DNA from: Endomicrobiia bacterium
Lineage (GTDB): Bacteria; Elusimicrobiota; Endomicrobiia; PHAN01
Direction: 5' to 3'
Assembly (NCBI GenBank): GCA_030018875.1
Contig: JASEHK010000003.1
Coordinates: 3,809-30,910, forward strand
DNA length: 27,102 nucleotides
The notes beneath the pieces are model-generated. The model ran no database searches and was not told where the DNA came from. It worked only from the letters and a program-made list of their open reading frames with translations. The position numbers and the translations under genes are program-made. Below are positions 7,095-15,164 of this stretch, piece by piece. Numbering within the stretch: the first letter of the stretch is position 1; the number at the start of each line of letters is the position of its first letter.

Positions 7095-9256
7095 GCGTTG
7101 CAAGTTTGACAGCATATAAGTTCCAGCAGGAATCACAGGAACCGCAACGAGAGGAGGAGTTCTTTATAATCCAAACCGAACACCTCAAAGCGAATTCATC
7201 CATGTATGCCGGATATGCCGAGCAACCATATAACCCCGATGTAATAGCGAAGAAACGCCCGCCGTTTGGGATATATGACGATATGCGGCGGGATGACCAG
7301 GTAAAGGCCATCCTCTGGGTTAAGAAGTTTATGGTGCTTTCTTGCGGATGGGATTTAGAAGCGGAAGAAGAATATGAAGACGCAATAGCGGAGATAAAAA
7401 CAGGACTATCCGAAATAGAATCGCCGGATTTCGGCTCGGCGCTTACCAATATGCTGACCCATCTCGATTACGGATTTTCCCTGACCGAGCCGGTTTTTAA
7501 AGTCAAAGACAATACCATAAAACTTCAATCTCTTAGAACCCGTGCTCCTCACACGTTTATTCTGCACACGGACGATTTCGGGAACCTCTCGAAGATTGAA
7601 CAATACACGGAGACGGATACGGTCGAAATAAAACCCGAAGGGCTTATGCTTCTGCAGCATCAATATGAATTCGGCATCCCTTACGGGACAAGCGATTTGC
7701 AATCGGCCTATCGAGCGTGGTTTTCCAAGGATGTGGTTATAAAATTCTGGAACATCTACCTCGAACGTTTCGGCAATCCTTTTGTCGTGGGGAAAATTCC
7801 CTCGACACTTTCCGTGGCTGATAAAAATAAACTCCTCGATATTTTTAAAAATTTACAGGCGAAGTCCGGCATGGTTGTGCCCGAAGGTGTTGAAGTTGAT
7901 ATAAAGGCATCTCCCTCCGGCACAACGGATTTTGAGAAAGCCGTCAATCTTTACAATATGATGATTGCCCGGTCAATGCTCATCCCCGACCTCATCGGGA
8001 TAGGCGGTTCTGAAACATCGGGGGGGTCTTATGCCCTCGGCTCGAAACACTTTGAGATTTTCTTTCTGACAATCGAAAAAATCCGGCAGGATTTAGAGAG
8101 GGCGATAAACCGGTATGTGCTCAGGCCGCTCCTATGGTGGAATTACGGACTTAAAAACAGCGAAATCAAATGGAAACTTCATCCGATTGACAAAGATGAT
8201 AAACTCGAACTCTTGCGTATCTGGTCAGAGGCCGTGCGGGGCAATCTCTGGACTCCGACCGATGAGGAAATAAACCACTTCCGCGGCATGGTTAAATTTC
8301 CCAAGGGCGACATAGAAAGGCCCGCCCCGAAACCTGCCGCTGTATTGCCCTTCCAAAAAATAAAAGAAATTAAAACCGCTTGCCATGAAAAAGACGGCAA
8401 GAGGGCAATGACGGTTTATGAAAAGAAAATAGATTTTGCGCGGATAGATAAAGACCTCGATACTTTTGCCGCCTCAGCGGGCAACAAACTCGTCCCCCCG
8501 CTTGTGTCCATACGAGAAGGGCTTATTGACGCTGTTCAGAATGGACGGATAATTGAGGGAAAGAAAGTCGAGAAGATACCAGACCTGAAACTCAAATATC
8601 TTAAAGACCTCCAACTGGCATGGAAGGCGGTTTTGCGGGACACCTTTGACGGAGGATATGATTCTGCCGATAATGAGATTGCCAAAATCAAGGCCCGAAA
8701 GATGCAAAGAACAATCTCTGCTTCCGCCTTATTCGAAGAAACCATTGCCGACAGGAGTTTCTTCATTACAGGCATCATAAGAGATAACATCCGAAAAGAA
8801 GCGGGCATTGTAATCCTCCGGGGGATTGAAAACGGCTCATCCACACAAGAGATAATCCATCAATTGACTGAATTTTTCCTCCAAAACTACACGCCTTCTC
8901 CCACGGCGCAGGGACTGTATCCCATCGAATCCATACCCGGACGGCTTGAAACGATAATCAGAACGAATATCTTGAAGGCATACAATCAGGGGCGGCAGAA
9001 TTTCTTTGAACAGGCCGGAGACTTTATCCAGGGCTACCAATTCAGCGCAATTCTTGATGACAGGACAACGCCTGTCTGTCAGAGACTCGATGGAGCAATG
9101 TATCGGACGACCGATCCTTATATTTCGAAGATAAATCCTCCGCTCCATTTTAATTGCCGTTCCCTTCTCATTCCGATTGTTGCCGGGGAAGATTTCACGC
9201 CCGATGAACATCTGGTGGGAGATGATATTCTGACGGCGTTTGACGGTCAATTATGA
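7091..9256 (+). CDS. portal protein fused to MuF-like head morphogenesis protein
   Basis: The N-terminal ~420 residues fit a Mu gp29-like portal (DUF935 type), the dodecameric ring through which DNA enters and leaves the capsid: YDDMRRDDQVKAILWVKKFMVLS, the MLTHLDYGFSLTEPVF region, and GGSETSGGSYALGSKHFEIF. The last ~170 residues match the MuF/SPP1 gp7 minor head domain: RTNILKAYNQGRQNFFE, LDDRTTPVCQRLDGAMY (C663) and PLHFNCRSLLIPI (H686, C689). In Mu these are two proteins; here both lie in one 721-residue frame with a charged linker (about 400-560). Start ATG overlaps the methyltransferase stop. Confidence 0.9.
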   Translation: MSVASLTAYKFQQESQEPQREEEFFIIQTEHLKANSSMYAGYAEQPYNPDVIAKKRPPFGIYDDMRRDDQVKAILWVKKFMVLSCGWDLEAEEEYEDAIAEIKTGLSEIESPDFGSALTNMLTHLDYGFSLTEPVFKVKDNTIKLQSLRTRAPHTFILHTDDFGNLSKIEQYTETDTVEIKPEGLMLLQHQYEFGIPYGTSDLQSAYRAWFSKDVVIKFWNIYLERFGNPFVVGKIPSTLSVADKNKLLDIFKNLQAKSGMVVPEGVEVDIKASPSGTTDFEKAVNLYNMMIARSMLIPDLIGIGGSETSGGSYALGSKHFEIFFLTIEKIRQDLERAINRYVLRPLLWWNYGLKNSEIKWKLHPIDKDDKLELLRIWSEAVRGNLWTPTDEEINHFRGMVKFPKGDIERPAPKPAAVLPFQKIKEIKTACHEKDGKRAMTVYEKKIDFARIDKDLDTFAASAGNKLVPPLVSIREGLIDAVQNGRIIEGKKVEKIPDLKLKYLKDLQLAWKAVLRDTFDGGYDSADNEIAKIKARKMQRTISASALFEETIADRSFFITGIIRDNIRKEAGIVILRGIENGSSTQEIIHQLTEFFLQNYTPSPTAQGLYPIESIPGRLETIIRTNILKAYNQGRQNFFEQAGDFIQGYQFSAILDDRTTPVCQRLDGAMYRTTDPYISKINPPLHFNCRSLLIPIVAGEDFTPDEHLVGDDILTAFDGQL

Positions 9257-9666
9257 TTATGATAAGGATTCTTTTCTCGGACGGATGGTGGCGATTTTGT
9301 TTTGGAATTGAAAAAAATAAATATGCAGAATTGATTTATCATGTCGCAAGGATAAAAGAGGGTGCCGGTTATTCCGCACAAAACAGGATGAATGAAATAA
9401 GACAATCATATCCCATTCGAAAGATAAAACTCCTTTTGTATTTGAAGGATAAAAAAGCCGAAGAAGAACTTGTGCATTTATGGTTGAAACGCCACGGCGA
9501 CAAATTTATAGAAAAGGGATGGCCAGTAGAAGCAAAATGGTGGCCTGCAAATTTTTATAAAAACAAGTCACAAAAAGAGAAAGAATTTTATTTAAAACCC
9601 ATTTTGGAATCCATCAAGCGGCAAGTTAAAAAGAAGGAGAGGATGCCCCGAAAAAATAATTCTTGA
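9253..9666 (+). CDS. hypothetical AT-rich protein
   Basis: A 137-residue basic protein I do not recognise. It is tryptophan- and lysine-rich (SDGWWRFCFGIEKNKYAEL near the N-terminus, EAKWWPANFYKNKSQKEKE near the C-terminus). By eye it is clearly more AT-rich than its neighbours, so it may be a recently acquired accessory gene. Its ATG overlaps the portal-MuF stop (ATGA) and it is followed by a 121-nt gap containing a promoter-like element, as though the insertion brought or preserved a transcription break. No catalytic motif is evident. Confidence 0.55.
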   Translation: MIMIRILFSDGWWRFCFGIEKNKYAELIYHVARIKEGAGYSAQNRMNEIRQSYPIRKIKLLLYLKDKKAEEELVHLWLKRHGDKFIEKGWPVEAKWWPANFYKNKSQKEKEFYLKPILESIKRQVKKKERMPRKNNS

Positions 9667-9691
9667 CTTTTTTTTTCTGTCATGGTAATTT
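9663..9691 (+). promoter_or_regulatory. putative promoter before the protease/capsid genes
   Basis: TTGACT (9663-9668), a T-rich 17-nt spacer, and TG-G-TAATTT (-10 hexamer 9686-9691). The -35 is 5/6 and the extended -10 TG is present, but the hexamer is only 3/6. Spacing and the ATGGTA core match the element at 423-451. It lies in the only gap longer than 100 nt between the terminase and the tail operon. The rest of the gap (to 9787) shows only short inverted repeats (CGCCA...TGGCG; GGAAC...GTTCC). Confidence 0.4.
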
Positions 9692-9787
9692 TTAAGAAAA
9701 TCACCCGCCAAAATCGCTGGCGTGGCTTTGGGAACCGGCAGATCGACCCGCCCAGTTCCGAAGCGTAAACGGGAAGAGGCATAATCT

Positions 9788-11059
9788 ATGCCCGAAAAAG
9801 CCAGCGAATCCGCCTTATACGAAATCACAGGCTGTGAAATCTTCGCCACCGGAAAGTGGAACGGGGACGAATATACCGAAAAAGACCTCGATGCTATGGT
9901 CGAAGCATTCGACCATGTTGGCTATAAACCCCCCGTAAAACTCGGTCATTCGGAAAAACAGAAAATACTCAAGGATTCCGGCCTTCCTGCGGCCGGTTGG
10001 ATTCAAAAAATCTACCGGAATGGGAAGAAACTCCTCGCCGATATTGCCGATATTCCCCAAAAAGTTTATGACTTGATAGAGAAAAAGGCATACGACCGGG
10101 TGAGCGCCGAGATATACTGGGACTTTGCTGATACGGTCAATAAAAAGAAATGGCCAAGGGTTCTGAAGGCGATTGCCCTTCTGGGCGCCGAGGTGCCGGA
10201 GGTCACGACCCTCAAAAGCATCTCCGCGATGTATGACAGCGAGGGACGGGAATATCATGTTGCCCTTACGGCGGGCATGGACGGGAAACCCAAGATGGTT
10301 GTGGGCCGGTTGAAAGGCAAAGACACAACGACTGTTGCGACACTCATATTCCCCAAGAGTTCTTTTACAGAGGCCGAAGCAGTCGCATGGGCGAAGGGGC
10401 ATGATTTTAAAGCCGGCAAGGTGGATGAAACAGAAGATTCCTTCCGTTTGAGGCAAGGAGACCCCGGCGATTTTCAGGAAGGAAGTTTCAGAACCATATC
10501 TCCGGGCGAGCATACGAAAGAAAAGGAGGAGGTAGAAAAAATGGAAATGGAAGAGCGATTGGAAGAGAGTGAGAAGAAACTGGAGGAAGTCCAGAAACAG
10601 CATGAGCAGTTTTCAAAAACCGCTATTGAACAAAAGACGGTTTTTGAAAAGCAGATTGCTGACCTCACGATGAAACTCGAAAACGAGAAGCAGGCAAGAA
10701 GGATCGAACAGGTAGACGCAAAGGTCGCCCAGTTCATGAAGGATGCACGGATAAGTCCTGCCCAGGCCCCGCTTCTTAAGGCAATCTATCTTTCCGCTCC
10801 CGTCGAGATAACCGCTGTATTCTCGAAGGACGGGAAGGATGAGGAGAGGAAATTCTCTCCGGACGACCTCGTAGCCGAGTTCGTGAGTTTACAGCCCCAA
10901 TTCATTTCCGGCGAAAAAACAAAACTGGGTTTACCGCCGGATGATATAGACGGGCACATAAGGGCGTATTGCAAGGAGCATAGCCTCGATTACAGTGGCG
11001 ATGGGTATGTCAAGGCAATCAGCGCACTCGCCCGCGAAAAGAAACTAAAGGAGGTCTAA
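9788..11059 (+). CDS. prohead protease/scaffold (Mu protein I-like)
   Basis: A 423-residue protein at the protease/scaffold position just before the decoration and capsid genes. The N-terminus (TGKWNGDEYTEKDLDAMVEAF and PPVKLGHSEKQ) resembles phage Mu protein I-like prohead proteases (PF10123). A middle segment (KVDETEDSFRLRQGDP...EGSFRTI, about 218-240) is a short domain seen in several phage head proteins. Residues about 245-320 are highly charged and predicted coiled coil (MEERLEESEKKLEEVQKQ), typical of an internal scaffold that shapes the prohead and is later degraded. The C-terminus is helical. An in-frame ATG near 10540 with GGAGG upstream could give a separate scaffold product, as in Mu I/Z. 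Confidence 0.8.
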   Translation: MPEKASESALYEITGCEIFATGKWNGDEYTEKDLDAMVEAFDHVGYKPPVKLGHSEKQKILKDSGLPAAGWIQKIYRNGKKLLADIADIPQKVYDLIEKKAYDRVSAEIYWDFADTVNKKKWPRVLKAIALLGAEVPEVTTLKSISAMYDSEGREYHVALTAGMDGKPKMVVGRLKGKDTTTVATLIFPKSSFTEAEAVAWAKGHDFKAGKVDETEDSFRLRQGDPGDFQEGSFRTISPGEHTKEKEEVEKMEMEERLEESEKKLEEVQKQHEQFSKTAIEQKTVFEKQIADLTMKLENEKQARRIEQVDAKVAQFMKDARISPAQAPLLKAIYLSAPVEITAVFSKDGKDEERKFSPDDLVAEFVSLQPQFISGEKTKLGLPPDDIDGHIRAYCKEHSLDYSGDGYVKAISALAREKKLKEV

Positions 11060-11063
11060 TAAA

Positions 11064-11483
11064 ATGGCTCAGGCAGGTGGATATGATAAGAGTTTTAAGG
11101 CGGGTGCGGATTTGAACACCACGACATCCGATTTCCAGCCGGTCTATGTCAATTCGGCCGGGTCGGTTCGCATCGCCAACTCGACTACACACAAGGTCAT
11201 CGGGATTCTTCAGAACCGTCCCAAGTCCGGCACAGGTGCGGCCTGTGTGGTTCGCAGTGTGGGATATAGCAAGATAACAGTGAATGATACCTGCACGGCG
11301 GGAGACCAGATAGTCATGGGTTCGGGCGGGGCATTGCGCGGGAGTGGTCTTTCCATCACCGCGGCGACTTCGCGATACATTGTCGGCGATGCGATTGAGA
11401 CATCCGGCGCCTCAGGCACGGTTATCGAGATATTTCTCCGACCATCAATAATCGCGGGCACGCTTTCTGCGGCAATAGACTAA
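11064..11483 (+). CDS. capsid decoration protein (DUF2190-like)
   Basis: A 139-residue beta-rich protein low in charge and rich in Gly, Ala, Ser and Thr (AGDQIVMGSGGALRGSG; AIETSGASGTVIEIFLRP). This composition, the length and the position between the protease/scaffold and major capsid genes fit the DUF2190-type decoration proteins that bind the outside of the capsid lattice and stabilise it. GGAGG lies 8-12 nt before the ATG. The call rests on pattern and synteny. Confidence 0.65.
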   Translation: MAQAGGYDKSFKAGADLNTTTSDFQPVYVNSAGSVRIANSTTHKVIGILQNRPKSGTGAACVVRSVGYSKITVNDTCTAGDQIVMGSGGALRGSGLSITAATSRYIVGDAIETSGASGTVIEIFLRPSIIAGTLSAAID

Positions 11484-11505
11484 GAAAAAGAGGGAGGATA
11501 AAAAG

Positions 11506-12423
11506 ATGCCATACTTCAACACGGTTCACGTCAATCAGCCGCTGACGAATGTGTCAGTGCGTTACAATTGGGCTGAGGGAATAGCCGATAAGGTATTTCC
11601 CGCAGTCCCGGTTTCAAAGGAATCGGATGTTTATTACATCTACGATTCCGATAATCTTCGTCTCGATGAAACCATCCGAGCAAATAGAGCAGAAGCGAAT
11701 ATAGTGGGTATGGACTACTCCACCGCCACATATTCGCTCGAAGAGCACGCCCTCAAAGAACTCGTCTCGGACAGAGACAGGGACAATGCGGATGCCCCGT
11801 TGAATCTCGATGTGGATGCCACTCAGCATTTAACCGAAAAACTCCTCATCCGGAGGGAAGTGGATGTTGCGACCCTTTGCTTTACCACGACTTCATGGGG
11901 CAATAATGCAACGGTCGGGTCGGCTTCGGCATGGAATACATCGACATCCAACCCGATAGCGGACGTTTTGACTGCAACCGCCGCCGTATTAAGCAACGGC
12001 TTTGTTCGCCCCAACAGGGGCGTGATAGGGTGGAACGTCATGCGGCAGTTAAAGGTCAATTCAACGACTACTGACCGCATAAAATATACGGAGAGGGCGA
12101 TAATCACAGACGAGATTATGGCGTCTCTGTTCGATCTCGATACCCTTCTCGTGGGGCGTTCGGCAAGGAACCTCAACGCCGAGGGCATCGCGCCTTCCAC
12201 CGGCTTTATCTGGGGAAGCGATATGCTTGTCTACTACGCACCGGACAGACCGTCTCTTCGGACTCCGGCTGCGGGCTACATCCTTACAATAGGCGACAGT
12301 TTCAGAACAAAGAAATGGAGAGAGGAAAAACTCGGCGGCGATTACATCGAGGTTTCAACGATGTTTCTTCCGAGGGCGGTTGCGACAAGCGCCGCTTATC
12401 TTTTGAAGCAGTGCGTAACATAA
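11506..12423 (+). CDS. major capsid protein
   Basis: A 305-residue protein at the major-capsid position, following protease/scaffold and decoration genes. The N-terminus (FNTVHVNQPLTNVSVRY...ADKVFPAVPVSKESDVYYIYD) resembles HK97-fold capsid proteins found with Mu-like heads. Further segments (NADAPLNLDVDATQHLTEKLLIRREVD in part; TGFIWGSDMLVYYAP; RPSLRTPAAGYILT) fit this fold, and the C-terminus ends in AVATSAAYLLK. A strong GGGAGG site lies upstream, consistent with high expression. No N-terminal scaffold-like delta domain is visible, in line with a separate scaffold. Confidence 0.82.
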   Translation: MPYFNTVHVNQPLTNVSVRYNWAEGIADKVFPAVPVSKESDVYYIYDSDNLRLDETIRANRAEANIVGMDYSTATYSLEEHALKELVSDRDRDNADAPLNLDVDATQHLTEKLLIRREVDVATLCFTTTSWGNNATVGSASAWNTSTSNPIADVLTATAAVLSNGFVRPNRGVIGWNVMRQLKVNSTTTDRIKYTERAIITDEIMASLFDLDTLLVGRSARNLNAEGIAPSTGFIWGSDMLVYYAPDRPSLRTPAAGYILTIGDSFRTKKWREEKLGGDYIEVSTMFLPRAVATSAAYLLKQCVT

Positions 12424-12449
12424 ACTAAATACAGATAGGGAGGTCAGAT

Positions 12450-12812
12450 ATGGGAAGGAGACCTAATTCCGCCAGAAGTAACGAGGCGGTGCTTGAGAAT
12501 CGGGAACCTGCGGCAGTGGCGCAGGAAGCGTTAGAGGAACGGGACGAAGAGCGGAAGCGACTTATCTTTGAGGGGAAAAAAGAGACGGTCGCAATCGCAT
12601 ATGAGTTCAGGCCCTATTATAACCGGCCCAAGAAGCATGGATTGGCGAAACTTATACTGGTATCCCGCAACCCTGTGCGAGGCCATATCTACCGGATGCT
12701 TATCGCTCGGAATATTCCTGTTAAGGAAGCGCAGAAACTTATGACGCTTGCCGAACCGCAAGTGGCAGCAGAACATGAACGGCGTAAAAATCTGGTGCGA
12801 TACGGATTCTGA
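12450..12812 (+). CDS. hypothetical head protein
   Basis: A 120-residue charged protein between the capsid and connector genes. It has a basic start (GRRPNSARSN), an acidic-basic helix likely to be coiled (AQEALEERDEERKRLIFEGKKE) and a basic C-terminal half (LAKLILVSRNPVRGHIYRML). A GGGAGG site precedes the ATG and the stop overlaps the next ATG. Position suggests a head or head-tail joining role; I do not recognise the family. Confidence 0.6.
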   Translation: MGRRPNSARSNEAVLENREPAAVAQEALEERDEERKRLIFEGKKETVAIAYEFRPYYNRPKKHGLAKLILVSRNPVRGHIYRMLIARNIPVKEAQKLMTLAEPQVAAEHERRKNLVRYGF

Positions 12813-13297
12813 TGGGGCGATATTCGACAACGACAAGCATATACCAGATGCTTCCGGGACTTACCACCTCCACGTCCAGCGATGCGCTAATTCAGCAGTA
12901 TGCTGACAGGGTGGCGGGACTCGTAGATGGCTATGCGGGTCGTTGGTATGATGTCGGCGACTGGACAACCTCTTCCTCGACTCCTCAAATAATCCTTCAA
13001 ATTTCCGATTCTCTTGTGGCGCAGGCAGTTATGCGGTCGAGATTCACAAAAGACGGACAGAATCGGAATGAATGGGTTGAAGATTTAGGGCGACAGGCGA
13101 TTAAAGACCTCGAAGCCATAAGAGACCAGAAATTGATTGTGTTAGATTCTACAGGCGGCGAAGCAGGCAGGGCAAGCACGGCCCCGCTCGTGGAGGGGAC
13201 GAGGGAGAATTATACACCCGTCTTTGACATCGATGCTGATACAGCATGGACAATCGATAGTGACCTGTCAGATGATATAGCGGACGAGAGGGATTGA
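12812..13297 (+). CDS. head-tail connector/adaptor (Mu gp36-like, DUF1320 type)
   Basis: A 161-residue protein with an N-terminal helical bundle pattern typical of adaptor proteins that dock under the portal: ALIQQYADRVAGLVDGYAGRWY, then ISDSLVAQAVMRSRFTKDG and LGRQAIKDLEAIRDQ. The C-terminal third is acidic and probably extended. The size, the pattern and the place between capsid and gpG-like genes match the gp36/DUF1320 adaptor of Mu-like phages. ATG overlaps the previous TGA by one base and its own TGA overlaps the next ATG. Confidence 0.65.
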   Translation: MGRYSTTTSIYQMLPGLTTSTSSDALIQQYADRVAGLVDGYAGRWYDVGDWTTSSSTPQIILQISDSLVAQAVMRSRFTKDGQNRNEWVEDLGRQAIKDLEAIRDQKLIVLDSTGGEAGRASTAPLVEGTRENYTPVFDIDADTAWTIDSDLSDDIADERD

Positions 13298-13740
13298 TGT
13301 TAAGCCGGGTTAAAATAGCCCTGCGGGGGCAGGAAGCATTAATAACTATACTGCGCAATATGTCTCGCAAGGCGCAGGACAGCAGTCAACTCATGGCACG
13401 ACTCGCCATACTCGGATATAAAGACGTGATGAGTCATTTTTCGAAGCAGGAAGGGCCGGATGGGAAATGGGCGGCATTAAAAATGACAACCATAAAAAGG
13501 CGGAGATTAGGCGGGAAGAGGCATAAGATTTTACAGGATACGGGACTTTTGAGAGCATCCGTCCAACCGACTGTAGAATCCCCCCGGAGAGCGGTCATTG
13601 CAATAACTAATGTCAAATATGCCGCAACCCATCATTATGGGGACAAGAGACGCAATATCCCCACCCGTCCTTACATGTGGCTATCGAGACGGACGGTGGA
13701 TACGATGCTTAACGAAATAAAAAACTACTTCAGGAGGTAA
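13297..13740 (+). CDS. phage virion morphogenesis protein (Mu gpG-like)
   Basis: A 147-residue basic protein resembling the Mu gpG/P2 gpS virion morphogenesis family (PF05069), which finishes the tail or head-tail junction. Recognisable are the FSKQEGPDGKWAALKMTTIKRR region, ILQDTGLLRASVQ, and the C-terminal HHYGDKRRNIPTRPYMWLS, in which the RP[YF]x[WG]LS end is characteristic. I chose ATG at 13297, overlapping the preceding TGA; an in-frame TTG one codon earlier is less likely. Confidence 0.82.
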   Translation: MLSRVKIALRGQEALITILRNMSRKAQDSSQLMARLAILGYKDVMSHFSKQEGPDGKWAALKMTTIKRRRLGGKRHKILQDTGLLRASVQPTVESPRRAVIAITNVKYAATHHYGDKRRNIPTRPYMWLSRRTVDTMLNEIKNYFRR

Positions 13741-13746
13741 AAAGGA

Positions 13747-13839
13747 ATGATACATGGACATATTTATTATATCGTTCTTATAGCGCTGATAGGCTATTGT
13801 GGTTATCAGACCTATATTGGAACGAAAAAAAGACGGTAA
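13747..13839 (+). CDS. 30-residue membrane mini-protein
   Basis: A short frame directly downstream of the gpG-like gene with a good AGGAGG site ending 9 nt before the ATG. It encodes one hydrophobic helix (IYYIVLIALIGYCGYQTYIG) and a very basic end (TKKRR), as expected for a single membrane span with its C-terminus inside. It ends six bases before the next ATG. Function unknown; its place between head and tail genes is unusual. Confidence 0.5.
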   Translation: MIHGHIYYIVLIALIGYCGYQTYIGTKKRR

Positions 13840-13844
13840 TCCGC

Positions 13845-14312
13845 ATGGCTCTCGATGTCGAGACGGTTTTGAATTCGGTTTTGCAGACATTAAAGGACAA
13901 TACAATAACCATGATTGCGTCCCTTACCACGGCAACCGACATTCTGACCATCAAAGCGGGTGATTCAAGGTCGACTCCGGTTGAGGTGGGGAGGTATCCG
14001 GCAATCCTTGTTCAACTTATGCGAGAGGCTGAATCCTTTGCGCAACTCGGACAACGGAATAACAAACACGAACTGGAGTTTGCAATCGTCCCGCTCGTTT
14101 ACGAAGGGGATTCAGCGGAGACAGCAGACAAGGATGTGCGGACGCTTTCCAAAAACATCAAATCGGTTTTGAAATCGGGAAATAACATCACACTTTCCGG
14201 GACAGCCCTGTGGAGTATGCCCGAAAGTGTAGATTATTTTGCCGCCGATTTGAACGGGACATATTGTTCGGGTGCAATTATAACCTTGAGGACACAGCAT
14301 CTTTCGACTTAA
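13845..14312 (+). CDS. tail terminator/tail completion protein
   Basis: A 155-residue protein at the neck/tail boundary. ALDVETVLNSVLQTLKDN at the N-terminus, then RYPAILVQLMREAES and ELEFAIVPLVYEGDSAETADKDVRTLSKNIKSVL (in part), fit the alpha-beta fold of tail terminators such as Mu gp37 or HK97 gp10-type proteins, which cap the tail tube. I use the ATG at 13845 because the longer frame would overlap the preceding mini-gene. Family identity is by pattern and position. Confidence 0.6.
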   Translation: MALDVETVLNSVLQTLKDNTITMIASLTTATDILTIKAGDSRSTPVEVGRYPAILVQLMREAESFAQLGQRNNKHELEFAIVPLVYEGDSAETADKDVRTLSKNIKSVLKSGNNITLSGTALWSMPESVDYFAADLNGTYCSGAIITLRTQHLST

Positions 14313-14321
14313 GGAGGGCCA

Positions 14322-15164
14322 ATGCTTCTTTCAAAGGAAGAAGTCCATAATCAATCGATGGCGGCATGGAATACTTGGCGGCAGAAATGGATTAAGAACT
14401 GCCGGATAAATAAACGGGTTCCGCATGAGGCATTATCATCCCTGCTTAACAGAGGCAAAGAAAAGATTTTAGCGCAGGCCGCTTTCGGCGCATCGCTCCG
14501 TTCAAACATTGAACACCTTAAAAAATATCGGGATAAGTTCGACCTCGCCTGTTGCGATAAAGCGTTCGGTTTTTTGATGTCGCATGGCATAACGCCCGAC
14601 TACTGTATCATAGCAGACGCTTCTGTTTCTTCGGAATGGCAGTCCGGTTATGATACTTCCAAGACAATTCTTGTTTCTAATATTGCGGCCAATCCCGAAT
14701 GGACGGTGAACTGGAAAGGGCCGATTGCCTTTTATGTCAATTGGGACAACATCGATTCCGCCAAGGTATTGGCTCCGATTGCCGACTGCCGGGAAGTGAT
14801 AGCGGCGTCCTCGAATGTATCCAACGCGCAGGTGGTTTTTGCCTCACAGATTCTCGGATATAAATACCAATTGCTTTTAGGTTATGATTATTCATGGCGG
14901 GAGGATGGCGATTATTATGCGGGCGGTGACAGTCCCAAGAGAAACTATATGCACCATCTGGACATTATCGCCCCGGAGGGATATATCGCGTTGACTTCTT
15001 CCAACCTTTACTTTTCATGTTTTTGGCTGATGCAATATCTTATGAGATTTCCACAGGTCAAGGCAATCAATTGCTCGGACGGCCTATTGGGGTATCTGCC
15101 TCGCATGGCATTCGACAAAGCCCTTGATTTTTGTGAGAAAAAAGGAGGTGTGTCATGGCAATAG
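14322..15164 (+). CDS. DUF115/MptE-like (MAF-type) putative glycosyltransferase
   Basis: A 280-residue protein resembling the DUF115 domain (PF01973) found in MAF flagellin-glycosylation proteins, which attach nonulosonic acids to Ser/Thr, and in archaeal MptE. The family pattern is visible: a GxSL-like loop (FGASL, 55-59), a hydrophobic strand, then HGITPDYCIIADAS (88-101), later NVSNAQVVFASQILGYKYQLLLGYDYSW with GYD at 187-189, and VKAINCSDGLL near the end. It lacks the larger flanking domains of full MAF proteins. It has its own AAGGAGGG site and overlaps the tail tube gene by 10 nt. A glycosylation role is inferred; a different transferase reaction is possible. Confidence 0.7.
   Translation: MLLSKEEVHNQSMAAWNTWRQKWIKNCRINKRVPHEALSSLLNRGKEKILAQAAFGASLRSNIEHLKKYRDKFDLACCDKAFGFLMSHGITPDYCIIADASVSSEWQSGYDTSKTILVSNIAANPEWTVNWKGPIAFYVNWDNIDSAKVLAPIADCREVIAASSNVSNAQVVFASQILGYKYQLLLGYDYSWREDGDYYAGGDSPKRNYMHHLDIIAPEGYIALTSSNLYFSCFWLMQYLMRFPQVKAINCSDGLLGYLPRMAFDKALDFCEKKGGVSWQ

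Noticed and set aside
9815..10603. Long antisense open frame opposite the protease/scaffold gene
   Set aside because: It is a shadow of the sense coding region: Phe/Leu-rich from antisense of Glu/Lys codons, with no homologous motif or ribosome site.
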